Source of the DNA: Dictyophora rubrovolvata
Lineage: Eukaryota > Basidiomycota > Agaricomycetes > Phallales > Phallaceae
NCBI GenBank assembly: GCA_029959195.1
Contig: CP114117.1
Location: 1,426,001 to 1,490,000 of the forward strand
Length of the DNA stretch: 64,000 bases
Direction of reading: 5' to 3'
Every line of letters starts with the position of its first letter. The first letter of the stretch is position 1. Position numbers and translations under genes: made by a program. This document shows, one piece after another, positions 46,396 to 57,270 of this stretch. The notes under the pieces are model-generated. The model did not search any database and was not told where the DNA came from. It saw nothing but the letters and a program-made list of their open reading frames with translations.

Positions 46396-48007
46396 ATGTC
46401 TTCTGAAGCATCTCTCGGTCAAGTTAGTTGCAGTATTAGTATATTTTTTTAATCGCTTGAATGCAATGCTTTAGGCTCATCGACATGCAACCAATGCAGA
46501 GGAGTATACCAAGGAAGGTCTTTTAGCATTAGGTGATTATTTTTGAAATTTTGTCATGTATCAAGGCATCTTATTATCCTTAAGCTGCTGAGGAACATCT
46601 CAGAAGCGCAGAAGCTTTTCAACGATGTGCCGAGCAATCCAGCGATGAGGGCGTTCGTTGCTTTTTCTCCTATGCTCGCACAATTCACGCAACCGTCATT
46701 AGACTAAAAGGACCCTCAAAATGTTATATGATGAGCATGTAAAATTAGAGAAGGACCTCCAGCGACGAATCTCTAAGTTACGAGAGAATGGACAAGACCC
46801 TACTCACCGACATCTACCCCACCCAGCTCTACCTCAGAATAGGCATGTAGGCTTTAGGTCGACTTCACCCTATGATAATGCTCGGCGACCGCCTTATTAT
46901 CCAGCGCCTGCTCACAGTGGTTATTCTAGTCCCCAAATCGAGGAATCTTATATGGTCCTTGGTAATCAGGTATGTGTACACCTTGAGTAAAGCTTGATTC
47001 TTGTGTTTGTAATGGCCCTTTTTTTACGCAGTCCGAGTCACATGAAACTTTTGACAGATTCTGGAAAAGCTTGGAAGGAATGCTAGATAAGCTTTCTCAG
47101 CCAGTGGCGTTTGCTACGGCGCCACTGGCACAACAGACTTCTCTGCCGGAAAATCAGTCAGTAGGCAACAAGAAGTCGCTGCAGAATCGAAATAAGCATG
47201 TCTATATTATGACATGAATCGACAGATAATTGACATCGATATTTAGACGGGCACACAGATATAATAAGAACGTCGCGGAATCGTTTTATGAGATAGAGGA
47301 CATTTCAGACGACGAGGATGGTAATATTCCCCTTTTTTTCTATAAATGTTTTGTTTGCTAAATAGATATATTTGTAGAAGATTCTTTTTTTATCGTTTCT
47401 TCGCTCAGTGACTCAAGTCCTTCGAGTAAGGAAAATGAAGCTCTCAAAGTTCGGATATCTGAATTAGAAACATTGCTTCAAAATTCGGAGAAAATGCGAC
47501 TTGATCAGGAGGAGCAGTTACGTGAACGTGTGGAGGCTGCACGCCGAGAAGTAACATGAATCTCCCACTATCGAAATTGTTGATGCAACAATTATTTGTT
47601 AGGCTCATCGCGTAAAATCATCTGGCATCCTTCCGCAAAGACCGCCCCCTTTACCTCCTCTGCCTTTGGATTTAGGTCCTCTGAACATGGCGCTCTCTGG
47701 CTTGTCAACACCTTCACAAAATAAGGAGGCGCAGTTTAATCGCAGAATAAAGGAACTGGAGGACGAGCTTAAAGCGGTGAAATTGGAGAATGAAAAACAA
47801 GTCCGTTCATTGTTCAATTACCCAGCCAGTAGTAGTCTCTGATGGGACTTTAAGAAAGCCACAATCTTAAAATTTAAGGAACGCTGGGAAAAGCTAAAAG
47901 ACTCAGCAAAGAAGAAACGACAAGCGAAGTTAAATACTGGGGAAAGTAATCTCGCTGAACAACGCATTGACGAGGATCCGGAAGCCGAAGCTGTTTTGGA
48001 ATCGTGA
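46396..48007 (+). CDS. MIT-domain coiled-coil protein, Atg38/NRBF2-like
   Basis: ATG at 46396 (exon 46396-46422), then 46475 onward, about nine exons, stop TGA 48007. The N-terminal three-helix MIT-like unit reads AHRHATNAEEYTKEGLLALA, AEEHLRSAEAFQRCAEQSSD, then TKRTLKMLYDEHVKLEKDLQ. A Pro/Tyr-rich linker with SYMVLGNQSESHETFDRFWK follows. C-terminal coiled coils include LKVRISELETLLQNSEKMRL, QFNRRIKELEDELKAVKLEN and FKERWEKLKDSAKKKRQAK. An N-terminal MIT followed by coiled coils is the plan of Atg38/NRBF2, which regulates the autophagy PI3-kinase complex I. Sequence similarity is modest, so the assignment is an inference. An ESCRT-linked MIT protein is the main alternative. Confidence 0.6.
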
Positions 48008-48117
48008 TAGTACACCTTACCATTGCATGGATCTTTCAGGAATGTAATGTGATATTCCTGACGGCTATATTACATCAATTATAATTGGCCATCTTGTTCT
48101 CTGAAGTATACAGTCTA

Positions 48118-48767
48118 TCAAGCAAACAGGTCAAAGTTGCGGACTGAGAATGAAGACACGGCATTTGAAAAAATTAGAGAAGCTCTACTTAGTTCCGATT
48201 GTCCCTTAGCTGGGGTGTTAACACTCATCACAATATCAACATTTTTGAAGCCTATGCGAAAGAGAGCAAGTGATATTGAAACCTTATCTGTCGTTGAGCT
48301 GTTAAATTTCGACACGTCTTGTTCGCCTCGAAGAATGATTGGTTTTGAAATGCCACTTGTATGTTGCTTCTGGACTGATGATTCATTTTGGGGTAAGATC
48401 TCGAATATACGAGAAGAGGACGCGGAATTATCGTCCGCTAAAACATTAAAATGAAATCTGTCAGACTCGTCTCAATGAATGTAATGGGAGAAGCAACAAT
48501 TGATCTCACTCGATGGCTTCTTTATCATCCTCTTTCTCGACTCGTTGTAATATTTCTATCACAAAACTCAAATCCGATTCAGGATCTATGAGGACTTCCT
48601 GGTTGTCCGGTACCTGGCGGATATCGCTAGATTGTACTCGTTTCAGAGTGGGGCGAATAGAGACGTATACTATGTGTTGCCTACGAGACATCCACAAAAT
48701 TCTCAGGAATATTGACAATAATTGCCCCACCAAATATAGGGCTTGATTTGAACTGAATTTCAGTCAT
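48118..48767 (-). CDS. MOG1: Ran-binding protein Mog1
   Basis: A small nuclear factor that binds RanGTP/Gsp1 and promotes nucleotide release during nuclear import. ATG at 48767 (MTEIQFKSSPIFGGAIIVNI) leads to PENFVDVS. A short intron joins to DIRQVPDNQEVLIDPESDLS, the family signature (SDxRQVPDNQEVF). FVIEILQRVEKEDDKEAIE then splices to FHFNVLADDNSASSSRIFE. The C-terminal strand region reads VSISLALFRIGFKNVDIVMS and ends SFSVRNFDLFA. The stop is at 48118. Three exons in phase. It is divergent from NDC80 by 129 bp. Confidence 0.92.
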
Positions 48768-48820
48768 CGGGGTGAGGATCCTCGACTGTGGAGTTTCGAT
48801 GATTAATAATTAACATATTT

Positions 48821-48826
48821 CACGTG
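48821..48826. promoter_or_regulatory. CACGTG E-box in the MOG1 / NDC80 promoter
   Basis: TTTCACGTGATCGCGCACGCG. The E-box is followed by CG-rich cores resembling MBF/E2F sites, about 70 bp upstream of NDC80. Confidence 0.4.
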
Positions 48827-48896
48827 ATCGCGCACGCGAAGTCACATGGTCACAGTTGACTCTTCCGCGTTAAACGTTTCCCTCACATAAGATCCA

Positions 48897-51166
48897 ATGG
48901 ACCGACGTCAGACACTACATCCTCTCGCTGACTTCGGAAATTTGAAGTCTAGTATTCCACTCCCTGCGTCAACAGTTAAGGTTGGTTCCACAATGCGTCC
49001 GCCTCCATCGGCTGCGTCGCGAGTGTCGATGCTACCATCTCAGCAGAACATCTTTCAGCCCCGTTTGTCTATGATGAAGACTGGCTTACAAAATATCGAT
49101 CCGATGTTAGCGAGTGTTAGAAAACACGCAGACATGGCATTTGGACGTACCCCAATGAGCGCGAAACTGTGCGTAACATATTACTACTGTAATGCTATTG
49201 CCTTAACCTTTTCTTTTGATAGTTCACGTCGAGGGATTAATGGGCGACAATCTACTGCTCCCGCATCCTTGCTAAGTACTTCGGCCCAACCCGTTAAAGA
49301 CATCCGACCGATCCGCGATAAACAGTTTCAGCTGTCGGAGCAAAAGCAGATCCTAAAGTTTATAACAGAAGGTCAATTCCCAGGAAACGTCACCATGAAA
49401 ACACTACAATCTCCTACAAATAAAGATTTTCAAACTATCTTTCGTTGGTTATTTGAAATCTTGGATCCATGTTACGTCATGTGCAAAGGCAACAAGAAGT
49501 TCGAAGATGAGATTATCCCAACCCTCAAATATCATCGATATCCAGCAGCTGATCAGATAAATGTCAAATGGTTGCAAGCTGTCGGCAGTATGCATGCGTG
49601 GCCCTCCCTCCTGGCTGTACTCCATTGGATGACTTTACTTGGTCTTGTAGGTCCTGCTTCTCGCTTAGAAAGATGAGTTATGACCCATAGACTGTAGGTA
49701 AAAACTTCATACGCGTCCAGTGATGATCCTACTGTACAAAATAAGGCCCTTGTTCCGGAAGACTTCGGGGAAGAACATAACAATACGTTAGCTTTCGATT
49801 ATTACGTAGAGGCTTATTACGTCTTTCTGCAAGGAAACGATGACTTCACAGAACAAGATCAGGAATTCGAAGAGCGTTATGGTATGTATTTCAAGATGTA
49901 TGAATTGGGCATAAGTTTATACAATCATTAACTATGTCTAGCCCGTCGGAATCAAGTTATTTTCGAAGAGCGGGATCGTCTCAAAAGCGAACTAGAAGAG
50001 CTGAAGAAAGAATTCAACACATTGACTGCAACACCTGTATTGTCATCGAATTTATTTGCCTCTCTACCTTTATCTGAAGCTTTTCTAGCCCCCCATTTTC
50101 AAACTTCAGGAAGACAATGCCAGTCTTAAACGTGATCAAATGAAGTTCACAAGTGTCATTGTTCATAATAGAGCGAAAGTAGAAAAATACAAGGAAGCTG
50201 TGAAGACACTAATGGCAGAAATAGCTGCTCAAGGTGACTTTTGTTGGCTTTTATTGACTGACCAAACTCAACTAACCTGACACAGAATCAAATCTCCGGA
50301 AATTGAGAGATGAATATCAACAGCTTTCGTTTACGGTCAAAGAGCAGAACCTTTCCCCTCAAGAAGTGGCTCGAATGAATACTGAACATGACAATCTATA
50401 TCGCACCCTCGGAGAATTGAAACGTAAAGTTGCCGAGACACAACAATCGTACCATAATTCAGAAGTGGCTTTGGCAAATCGGACTGCAGATGTGGAAAAG
50501 GCTGTGGATGAATATATGGGGTACCTTTGGCGACTAGAATTACATCCGCAGCCTCCGTCGCCTTTTGAAACCATCAGATTCGACATCAACTTCGATGCTG
50601 CGAAGGAAGATCCCAAGCAAATGATACTCGGAGAAGATCTAAAGGGAACTATTGCACCAATACTTACCCAACTTGCTCATGGGAAACGGAAGCAGCGAGG
50701 TGACGCTGAAGACGAGGTCATTCAAGTTGATTTCACAACGGAGAAAATATTGGTAGAATGCGAAAATCTTGAGGAGACCATAAATAACATTGAAGTCCGG
50801 ACCAATGTTCTTATGGAGCAGGCCGATGCACTCCGGAAAGCTACGCAAGATGATGCATTCATCAGCAACACTGAAGTTGCGCGACTAGAGAGGGAACTGG
50901 CTCAGGCTAGGGCGGCCGCCAAGTCTAACGGATTGGGAGCAAAGCTTAAAGTACAAGCACTGCAGATTGCGTGAGTTGACTTACTTATTCGTGAAGTATA
51001 TTCCCATAACCACCACCGCAGTTATCAAGAGCAAGTTGAAAAGATGGATCGTTTGAGGGAGGAAACCATTAGGGCCATTGTCAAAACCACCAATGATATG
51101 GTTAATTTCAAAGAAAAGCTTTCTGAGAATTTGAGCCATTTGCGTCAATTCGCAGAGGAGAATTGA
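48897..51166 (+). CDS. NDC80: Kinetochore protein Ndc80/Hec1
   Basis: The microtubule-binding subunit of the outer kinetochore Ndc80 complex. ATG at 48897 (MDRRQTLHPLADFGNLKSSI) starts a basic disordered tail with Ser residues of Aurora-B type. After the first intron comes RGINGRQSTAPASLLST, then DIRPIRDKQFQLSEQKQILK. The calponin-homology domain follows (FITEGQFPGNVTMKTLQSPT, KDFQTIFRWLFEILDPCY, WPSLLAVLHWMTLLGL). Long coiled coils then continue to VNFKEKLSENLSHLRQFAEE and the stop at 51166. About eight exons. The conserved loop break lies near LWRLELHPQPPSPFE. Length and order match the family. Confidence 0.95.
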
Positions 51167-51269
51167 CCGAAGGATTGTGTTTGTTCGTCTTTGTATTATT
51201 ATCTTTTTTGTTTTGTTTTACAAGTTAGTTGTGCTGAACGTTGTAGTTATTGCATTTTTGTATCCTACA

Positions 51270-52643
51270 CTACCTGACATTGTTATCCGAAAAAGACAAT
51301 TGAGGTGTATCCACCGCCAAGCTTTTGGGGAAGTAAGCCTCGACAATTTGTCCCAGTTCAGGACCCATCCAATACCACTTCCTGTTAGGTGATATCTTTA
51401 AGTTAGGTGTAAGCTTTACGCCCCGTCGGGCTAGCTCTATCAAGATTCGGGAGATGTTCCGTGTATCCTAAGAAAATTAGTGGGAAAATCTGATTTGGAA
51501 GGAAAGACGAACATCGATTCCGCAGTGTTGCCGACCTAGGTGTCAGAGTTCAGCAGGGCTAAGACGACACAACGAAGGTGTAGAACTCATACCTTCGAAC
51601 GGTGGAAGCGACAGAACAGATAATTGCCGGGAGAGGTTCAATGTCATATTCTAGTTTTGTAATATTTCACTGTTTAATGATGGGAATATGGGTGTAGGAC
51701 CAACCTCTCTTCTTCCGTTTTTACGATAACCAAGGAGATCATAAACGTATCTTCGGGAGTCTAATACATCGCCTCGAACCCAGTCAGGCATCTTTATCTA
51801 GGTGAAAGAGACAGTTCAGCCATTTCAAAAAGAGAAAATAATTAAGTCAAGAAATGACTTTACTTTCGAAATAAAGCACTGTTTTACAACGAAATCGCGG
51901 ATATCATAAGGTCCATCAGTTACCCAGACGTAGTTATGGAGTCGGTCACCCGTTTTAGGGCATATCAAACCATTTCGAATCAAGAATTTCCGACAATTTT
52001 CAAGAACAGTGGGGAAAGTTGGAGCTGCGTCGACGTCTAAGAAAAATGACAGAGAAAAAAATTAAAAAAAATTATTGCATGGGGTCAGAAAGATCGAGCA
52101 CCTTTTTGAGAAATGCCAGTGAGAGACATGCAAAACTCTGTGAGAGTCGGTCTCCATGTAGGGCGTACCTAAGAATAATAGAATAACAAAGGCAAGGAAC
52201 TATGAAAGAACGATGGACACACATATGAACGAAATTCGTCGACGACTTTCAATTTAGAGGCAAATCCTTGTTCATTCATGTCCTCCCATGTCAAAAGAAC
52301 CACCGGCCACTCCTAAAAGAACACATCGATGAAAAATGGATGGCAGAAATGAATAGCAGAGGCATAGCTGTACAATGATCTCGTTCGGCCAAGTAAAGTC
52401 GGTACCTGGAACACAGGTTGCTTCTACGTCGAGGACCAGAAAGTATCGCCGGTCTTGTCTAGCTGGCTTAAAAGATGTCGGGATCGGTGCTGGAGTCGGG
52501 ATTAGCTTTGGAGATGGTGTTGAAGAGTCGATTTGTTGGGGATGTTTTAATGTGGATGTCCGAGTGGACAATGTCCTTCTTCTGTAAAACACGACACCGA
52601 CGATTAAAGTACAGATGCAAAATAAACCGATAGACGACCACAT
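51270..52643 (-). CDS. ERI1-type DEDDh 3'-5' exonuclease with N-terminal membrane anchor
   Basis: ATG at 52643 opens with a hydrophobic helix (SIGLFCICTLIVGVVFYRRR) that looks like a signal anchor. A Pro/Thr linker then leads to the exonuclease core: YFLVLDVEATCVPGTDFTWP (DxE), NEIIEWPVVLLTWEDMNEQG, DEFRSYVRPTWRPTLTEFC, MSLTGISQKDVDAAPTFPTV, YVWVTDGPYDIRDFV (third Asp), then HCGIDDTRNISRILIELARR (His and fourth Asp). All DEDDh residues are present. It ends KWYWMGPELGQIVEAYFPKS and then a short tail; stop TAG 51270. ERI1 relatives trim histone mRNA 3' ends, 5.8S rRNA and siRNAs. A membrane anchor is unusual for them. About nine exons. It is divergent from CMS1 and 5 kb from Dicer. Confidence 0.87.
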
Positions 52644-52851
52644 GTAATGTAATATCGCAGAGCCTGGAGAAGGCCGAAATAGATGATGATTTATGACTTA
52701 AAACAAGAAATAAATGACCGTCCCGCGACTAGTGAAAGAAGCCAAGTCAATAATACATAACGTTCAACTCATTCAATGGAGCCGCAATCAATGGGCGTTT
52801 GCGGAACCTTAAAAAATCAGCCAGGGAAGAACATTCGCTATTGTCAATGTC

Positions 52852-53944
52852 ATGGCTGGTGGGGACGATTTTGAAGACGACTATGTTGCGGATGATGACG
52901 TTCCTATCCTGTCCGACCAAGAAGAAGTTGAGGAATTGGAGCTCGTCAAGGTAGATCAGTCGGACGCTGCAACAGCCTCGCTCTCGAAAAAACGTAAACG
53001 AAGGGAGAAAGAAAAGGAAAAACGGCAGGTACAAAACTTTCAATTTTGTACTTTCAAGAGGATATAGAATGTTTTACAGAGGCGCAAACTAGTTGTCGAC
53101 TCTCACCGCGACCCGACCGAGGATAGCGAACCACTTTCTGCCCAGCTTTCATCTCCTGAAGCTGCAGCTACTTATCTATTCTCTCACCAAAAGAACGTAT
53201 TTAACAAGCTTTCACATTTGGAATTAGAAGATTTAAAAGTCCCAGGTATGTGAGAGCCAAGTTTTAGCTGCACGGGTCATATTATCTCTTATTATTCACT
53301 TTGCAGAGGAATGCATTCTCGACACGACTTTATACACAGGACCTCGTGCATTAGATAACCTGGGTGAATTCATCGATCAGGGTATGTATGATATATATAA
53401 CTGTTTTGGCAACAACATTTGATCTGAATAACTATTCAGCGGTCCCCAAACTGATGACAAGATTGAAACAACAGCCCAAGTTCAACGGCGCACCTACTCT
53501 AATATTCGTAGCTGGTGCAGCTCTTCGTGTGGCTGATGTTACTCGGGTGTTACGAGGATTCAGAGGCGAGAAAGGTGGAGATGTTGCGAAATTGTTTGCG
53601 AAGCATATGAAGCTTCAAGATCAAATCACTTATCTACGACGCACAAAGGTCGGAGTCGCTGCGGGAACACCAGGGAGACTTAGTCAACTATTAGAAGCAG
53701 GTGTGGAATTTCTGTAGTCATTTTGTCCACTATTACTGATGCGTTGTGGTACAATTATAATTCAGAGGCATTGGCGCTGCCCGCCTTGACGCATGTATTC
53801 CTCGATGTATCAGCACGAGATACCAAGAAACGGTCCCTTTTTGATATTCCAGAAATAAGAGAAGATGTGTTTCGCGGAATACTGAGTCGAGAGGGTATTT
53901 TAACAGGACTGAGAAGCGGGAAAATAAAAGTGGTCCTGTTCTGA
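52852..53944 (+). CDS. CMS1: U3/90S pre-ribosome-associated protein Cms1 (CMSS1)
   Basis: A nucleolar protein of the small-subunit processome with a degenerate DEAD-helicase-like fold. ATG at 52852 starts an acidic arm ([20 protein letters not shown]) and a basic run [12 protein letters not shown]. Then come [47 protein letters not shown], and the core [20 protein letters not shown] with [18 protein letters not shown]. The core continues [20 protein letters not shown] and ends [12 protein letters not shown]. The stop is at 53944. No Walker motifs are seen, as expected for the family. Its stop is 10 bp from the convergent MRPL31 stop. Confidence 0.9.
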
Positions 53945-53954
53945 TTTGTACGCT

Positions 53955-54429
53955 CTAGAAGCCACGGGGGTTTGTCCTCTGAGTTATCTGACATTATATT
54001 AATAATAAAATATGGATAAAGGGAGAAAGACAATAATACCCTTGTCCATTTGGGAACTTTGTGAATTCCTTTGCGGTACCCAACAGCCTTCGCACTGAAG
54101 ACTGTATATTTATCGCGGGGCGGCATTTCATGCTCTTTGGGTAGTTTCAATGCCTCGTCCTAATGCAACAATGGGCCTCATATAGCAAACCGAAATTTAA
54201 AGCACACACAAGAGCATGGCAGTGTACGCCACTTTCCCTGACAGTTTCAATTACATTATCCACTCGCTTTAGCCGTTTGCGTTGATTCGCTTTTCGAGTA
54301 GTGGACAGTTTCCACGGTGTTTTCCTTAGAAAAAAATCAATGACAAATAACAAATCAAGTTCTCAGCCACCGCCCTTACCAAAGTAAACCACCAAAATTG
54401 ACAGCAGTAGGACGAAATGGCCCAAGCAT
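53955..54429 (-). CDS. MRPL31: Mitochondrial large-subunit ribosomal protein MrpL31 (mL60)
   Basis: A small basic protein of the mitoribosome large subunit. ATG at 54429 gives [17 protein letters not shown], split by an intron in the Trp codon. [20 protein letters not shown] and [18 protein letters not shown] follow. The next exon gives [20 protein letters not shown] and [20 protein letters not shown], the diagnostic [15 protein letters not shown] motif. A last short exon ([10 protein letters not shown]) ends at 53955. Four exons, all in phase. It is divergent from SF3A1 with 120 bp between starts. Confidence 0.94.
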
Positions 54430-54549
54430 GGTGTGCAGCGAAAGACGGGGCGCGTCGGAGTTTAAACCTGAATCTCACGGCGTCTGTCTCTCGTGGTTGA
54501 ATGGAATCTCTTTTCAATCCGAATCTGTTTCTCCCTCCGACTACCACCA

Positions 54550-57101
54550 ATGACGCAGGTACTCGCAGTTTCGCCGTCTCCTGTCGCACTCGACGCAGGT
54601 TCAGACGAAATACAAAAACCCACTACTACCACTTTGAAATTTGCCACTGGATTGATTCTGCCACCACCCGAAATAAAATGTCAGCATTAGCCTCTTCCTA
54701 CATTGTCCTTTTTTTTTCGTATATGCTAATGATTCGACCGCTTAGCTGTAATTGATAGAACCGCTGGATTTGTAGCTAAATCGGCAAATCCTCCGCAGTT
54801 CGAAGAAAAGATTCGAGAAAATCAACGCAATGACCCCAAGTTTTCATTCCTCAATATTGCCGATCCTTACCATGCCTATTACAGACACAAGTTAAACAAG
54901 ATATTCGAGGGTGAAATCGACACTCAGGAGGTCTCAAAATCCCAGACACCTGTACATGTAGCCGAACCCGTCATTAAGCCAAAATTAATTGGTAAAGAAC
55001 CCCCAAAGGCAGAGTTTATGTTGGATTTGCCCAACATAAGTGCCGCTGATTTGTAAGTTCGACTTACACCGTCTTCCTAATAATTACTTTGACCACGTTG
55101 TAAAGGGATGTTATGAAATTGACCGCTCTTTTTACGGCTCGAAGAGGACGGTCCTTTTTAGCAGCATTGTCTCATCGCGAAGGGAAAAACCACCAGTTTG
55201 AATTCTTACGTCCTACGCATTCTTTGTTTGGATACTTCAATCAACTGGTTGAGCAATATAGCAAGGTTCTTCTACCTCCTCCTGAGCTTCTTCAAAAGGT
55301 AAACTCCGCTGCTAGTGAAGAGGGAAAATGGAAGATCCTTGACGAAGCCAGGGAGCATGCCGACTGGGAGCGGCATCGAAGAGAACGAGAACAACAGAAG
55401 GAGGATGAGAAAGAGGCAGAGCGGAGTGCGTGATTTTTCTACTATCAGATTCGACTATTACGAATAACAGTCACTAGCTGCTTTCGCCGAGATTGATTGG
55501 CACGATTATGCGATTGTACAAACAATAGAATTCACAACGGCGGATGTGAATGCAGATTTACCACTCCCGATGAGCATACAAGAGATGGAAAATATGACCT
55601 TGTCACAAAAACGGATGGCTGCGATGATAATGGAGAATACTGCGGAAGACATTGAGGCCCATAAAGCTAAGCAAGCTGCTGACCATGACGTTGCTGTCGC
55701 AAATGGTAAACTTGAAGAAGCCGACGCTGATGAAAGAGACGAACGTATACGACGGGAAGAGGCTGAGAGATTGAAAGAGCTGGAGCGAGCTAAAGCGATG
55801 CAGTCCTCCCTGGGTGCAGGTCCAATGAAAATTCGTACTGACTATGTTCCAAAGAGTAAGCACCCTGTATTACCTTTTCTCATTGATGATATGAAACATT
55901 ATTGCAGTCGGTGCAAAGGGCGCTAATGTGGCTATGACAACTTGTCCCGTGTGTGGACAACAAGTACCGGTCGATGAACTGCAAGAACATATGCGTATCG
56001 AGCTATTGGATCCTCGATGGAAATCCCAACGTGATGCTCTTGAAGCTCGCAAAGCTCAAGCTTCAGAGTTGCAACAAGGTGCTAATGTAGTCTCATCTTT
56101 GAAATATTTGGCTCGTACCCGTGTGGATATCTTTGGCGCTGAAACTGACGAGGAAAAACGGAAACAAGAAGAAGGGGAAGAAGTGGCCAGACGAAAAGAG
56201 CGAGAAAGACTTGTTTGGGATGGTCATACCGCTACTAAAGCCGGTACATTAGATAAGTTCCAAACAAATGTGAATCTGGATGAGCAAATAGCGGCTATTC
56301 ATAAAAGTAAAGGCTTAGCTCCGTAAGTCTCGGTGTCTCATTCTTCCTGCCCTTTTTTCTTTCTGGGCTAATGTATACGCTTCTATCAGAGTTGATAATG
56401 CTGGTATCGGACCAGGAATTGGACCATCGGTTGGTGCAACAAGTTTGCCGCCTCCTCCACCATCACTACCTCCAATGCCTCCTCAGATGTCAAACCAGAT
56501 GCCAAACCAGATGTCAAACATTCAGGCAGGCATGATGCCACCACAACCTGGAATGTTCGCGCAACCATTGATGCTTCCGCCTCTGCACTACCAACCAAAT
56601 ACAGTGCCGCCTTATGGCTTCCAGCCTGGGCGGCCAATGAATGTTCCAATGAATGCTTATGCGACTCCTCCTCCTCCTCCTCCTCCGACTGGTGTTATAC
56701 GTTCAGCTGATGAAATGACCAGTGGTGATGACCAGGACGCTCCTCCCGCGAAACGACAGCGCGTGGCCAAGTTGCCTGGGGGGCACTTGTATCCCGAACA
56801 GGATTGGATCAATACGCACCCCGTGCCTATCTCCATCGTAGTACAGTTGCCCAAGATACCTGAAACCCCAGAATGGAAAATGGACGGCAGTAGCATCACA
56901 ATTCCAGATTTGCCGGTCACTTTGTTAATATCGACCCTTCGAGAAAGAATTGTCCGTCATATAGATTCACCATTAGCACCGGGAAAGGTGAAAATGTCTT
57001 ACTCGGGAAAGCCATTGTCGAATCAGCAAACTATGGCATTGTATAACCTAGAGGACGGGGATACGTTGGTCATGGACGTTCAGAGGGTCAAGAAGAAGTG
57101 A
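54550..57101 (+). CDS. PRP21: Splicing factor 3A subunit 1 (SF3A1/Prp21)
   Basis: A U2 snRNP component of SF3a needed for the pre-spliceosome. ATG at 54550 (MTQVLAVSPSPVALDAGSDE), stop TGA 57101, about seven exons. SURP1: IDRTAGFVAKSANPPQFEEK, then DPKFSFLNIADPYHAYYRH. SURP2: LTALFTARRGRSFLAALSHR, then FLRPTHSLFGYFNQLVEQYS. The central SF3A1 region includes WHDYAIVQTIEFTTAD, charged helices and a CPVCGQQVP motif, then DPRWKSQRDALEARKAQASE. A Pro/Met-rich linker precedes the C-terminal ubiquitin-like domain (ISIVVQLPKIPETPEWK, LRERIVRHIDSPLAPGKVKM, YNLEDGDTLVMDVQRVKKK). All expected domains are present. Confidence 0.96.
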
Positions 57102-57270
57102 AGATTGTCATAAAAGTTATTGTAGTACATACTATGTGCTGATTTCTGTATACATGTTCAGAACAGCTGTCCTTATTACAACAGAATCTTTTTCTTAATT
57201 TGCTGTATCAATAGTACTTTCGAAAATTCGGAATTAAAAACATTACGCTTCTAAATTTGTGAAACACGAT

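Noticed and set aside
48137-48454. Plus-strand open frame of 105 codons as a separate gene
   Set aside because: It is antisense to the MOG1 exon, which matches its family clearly.
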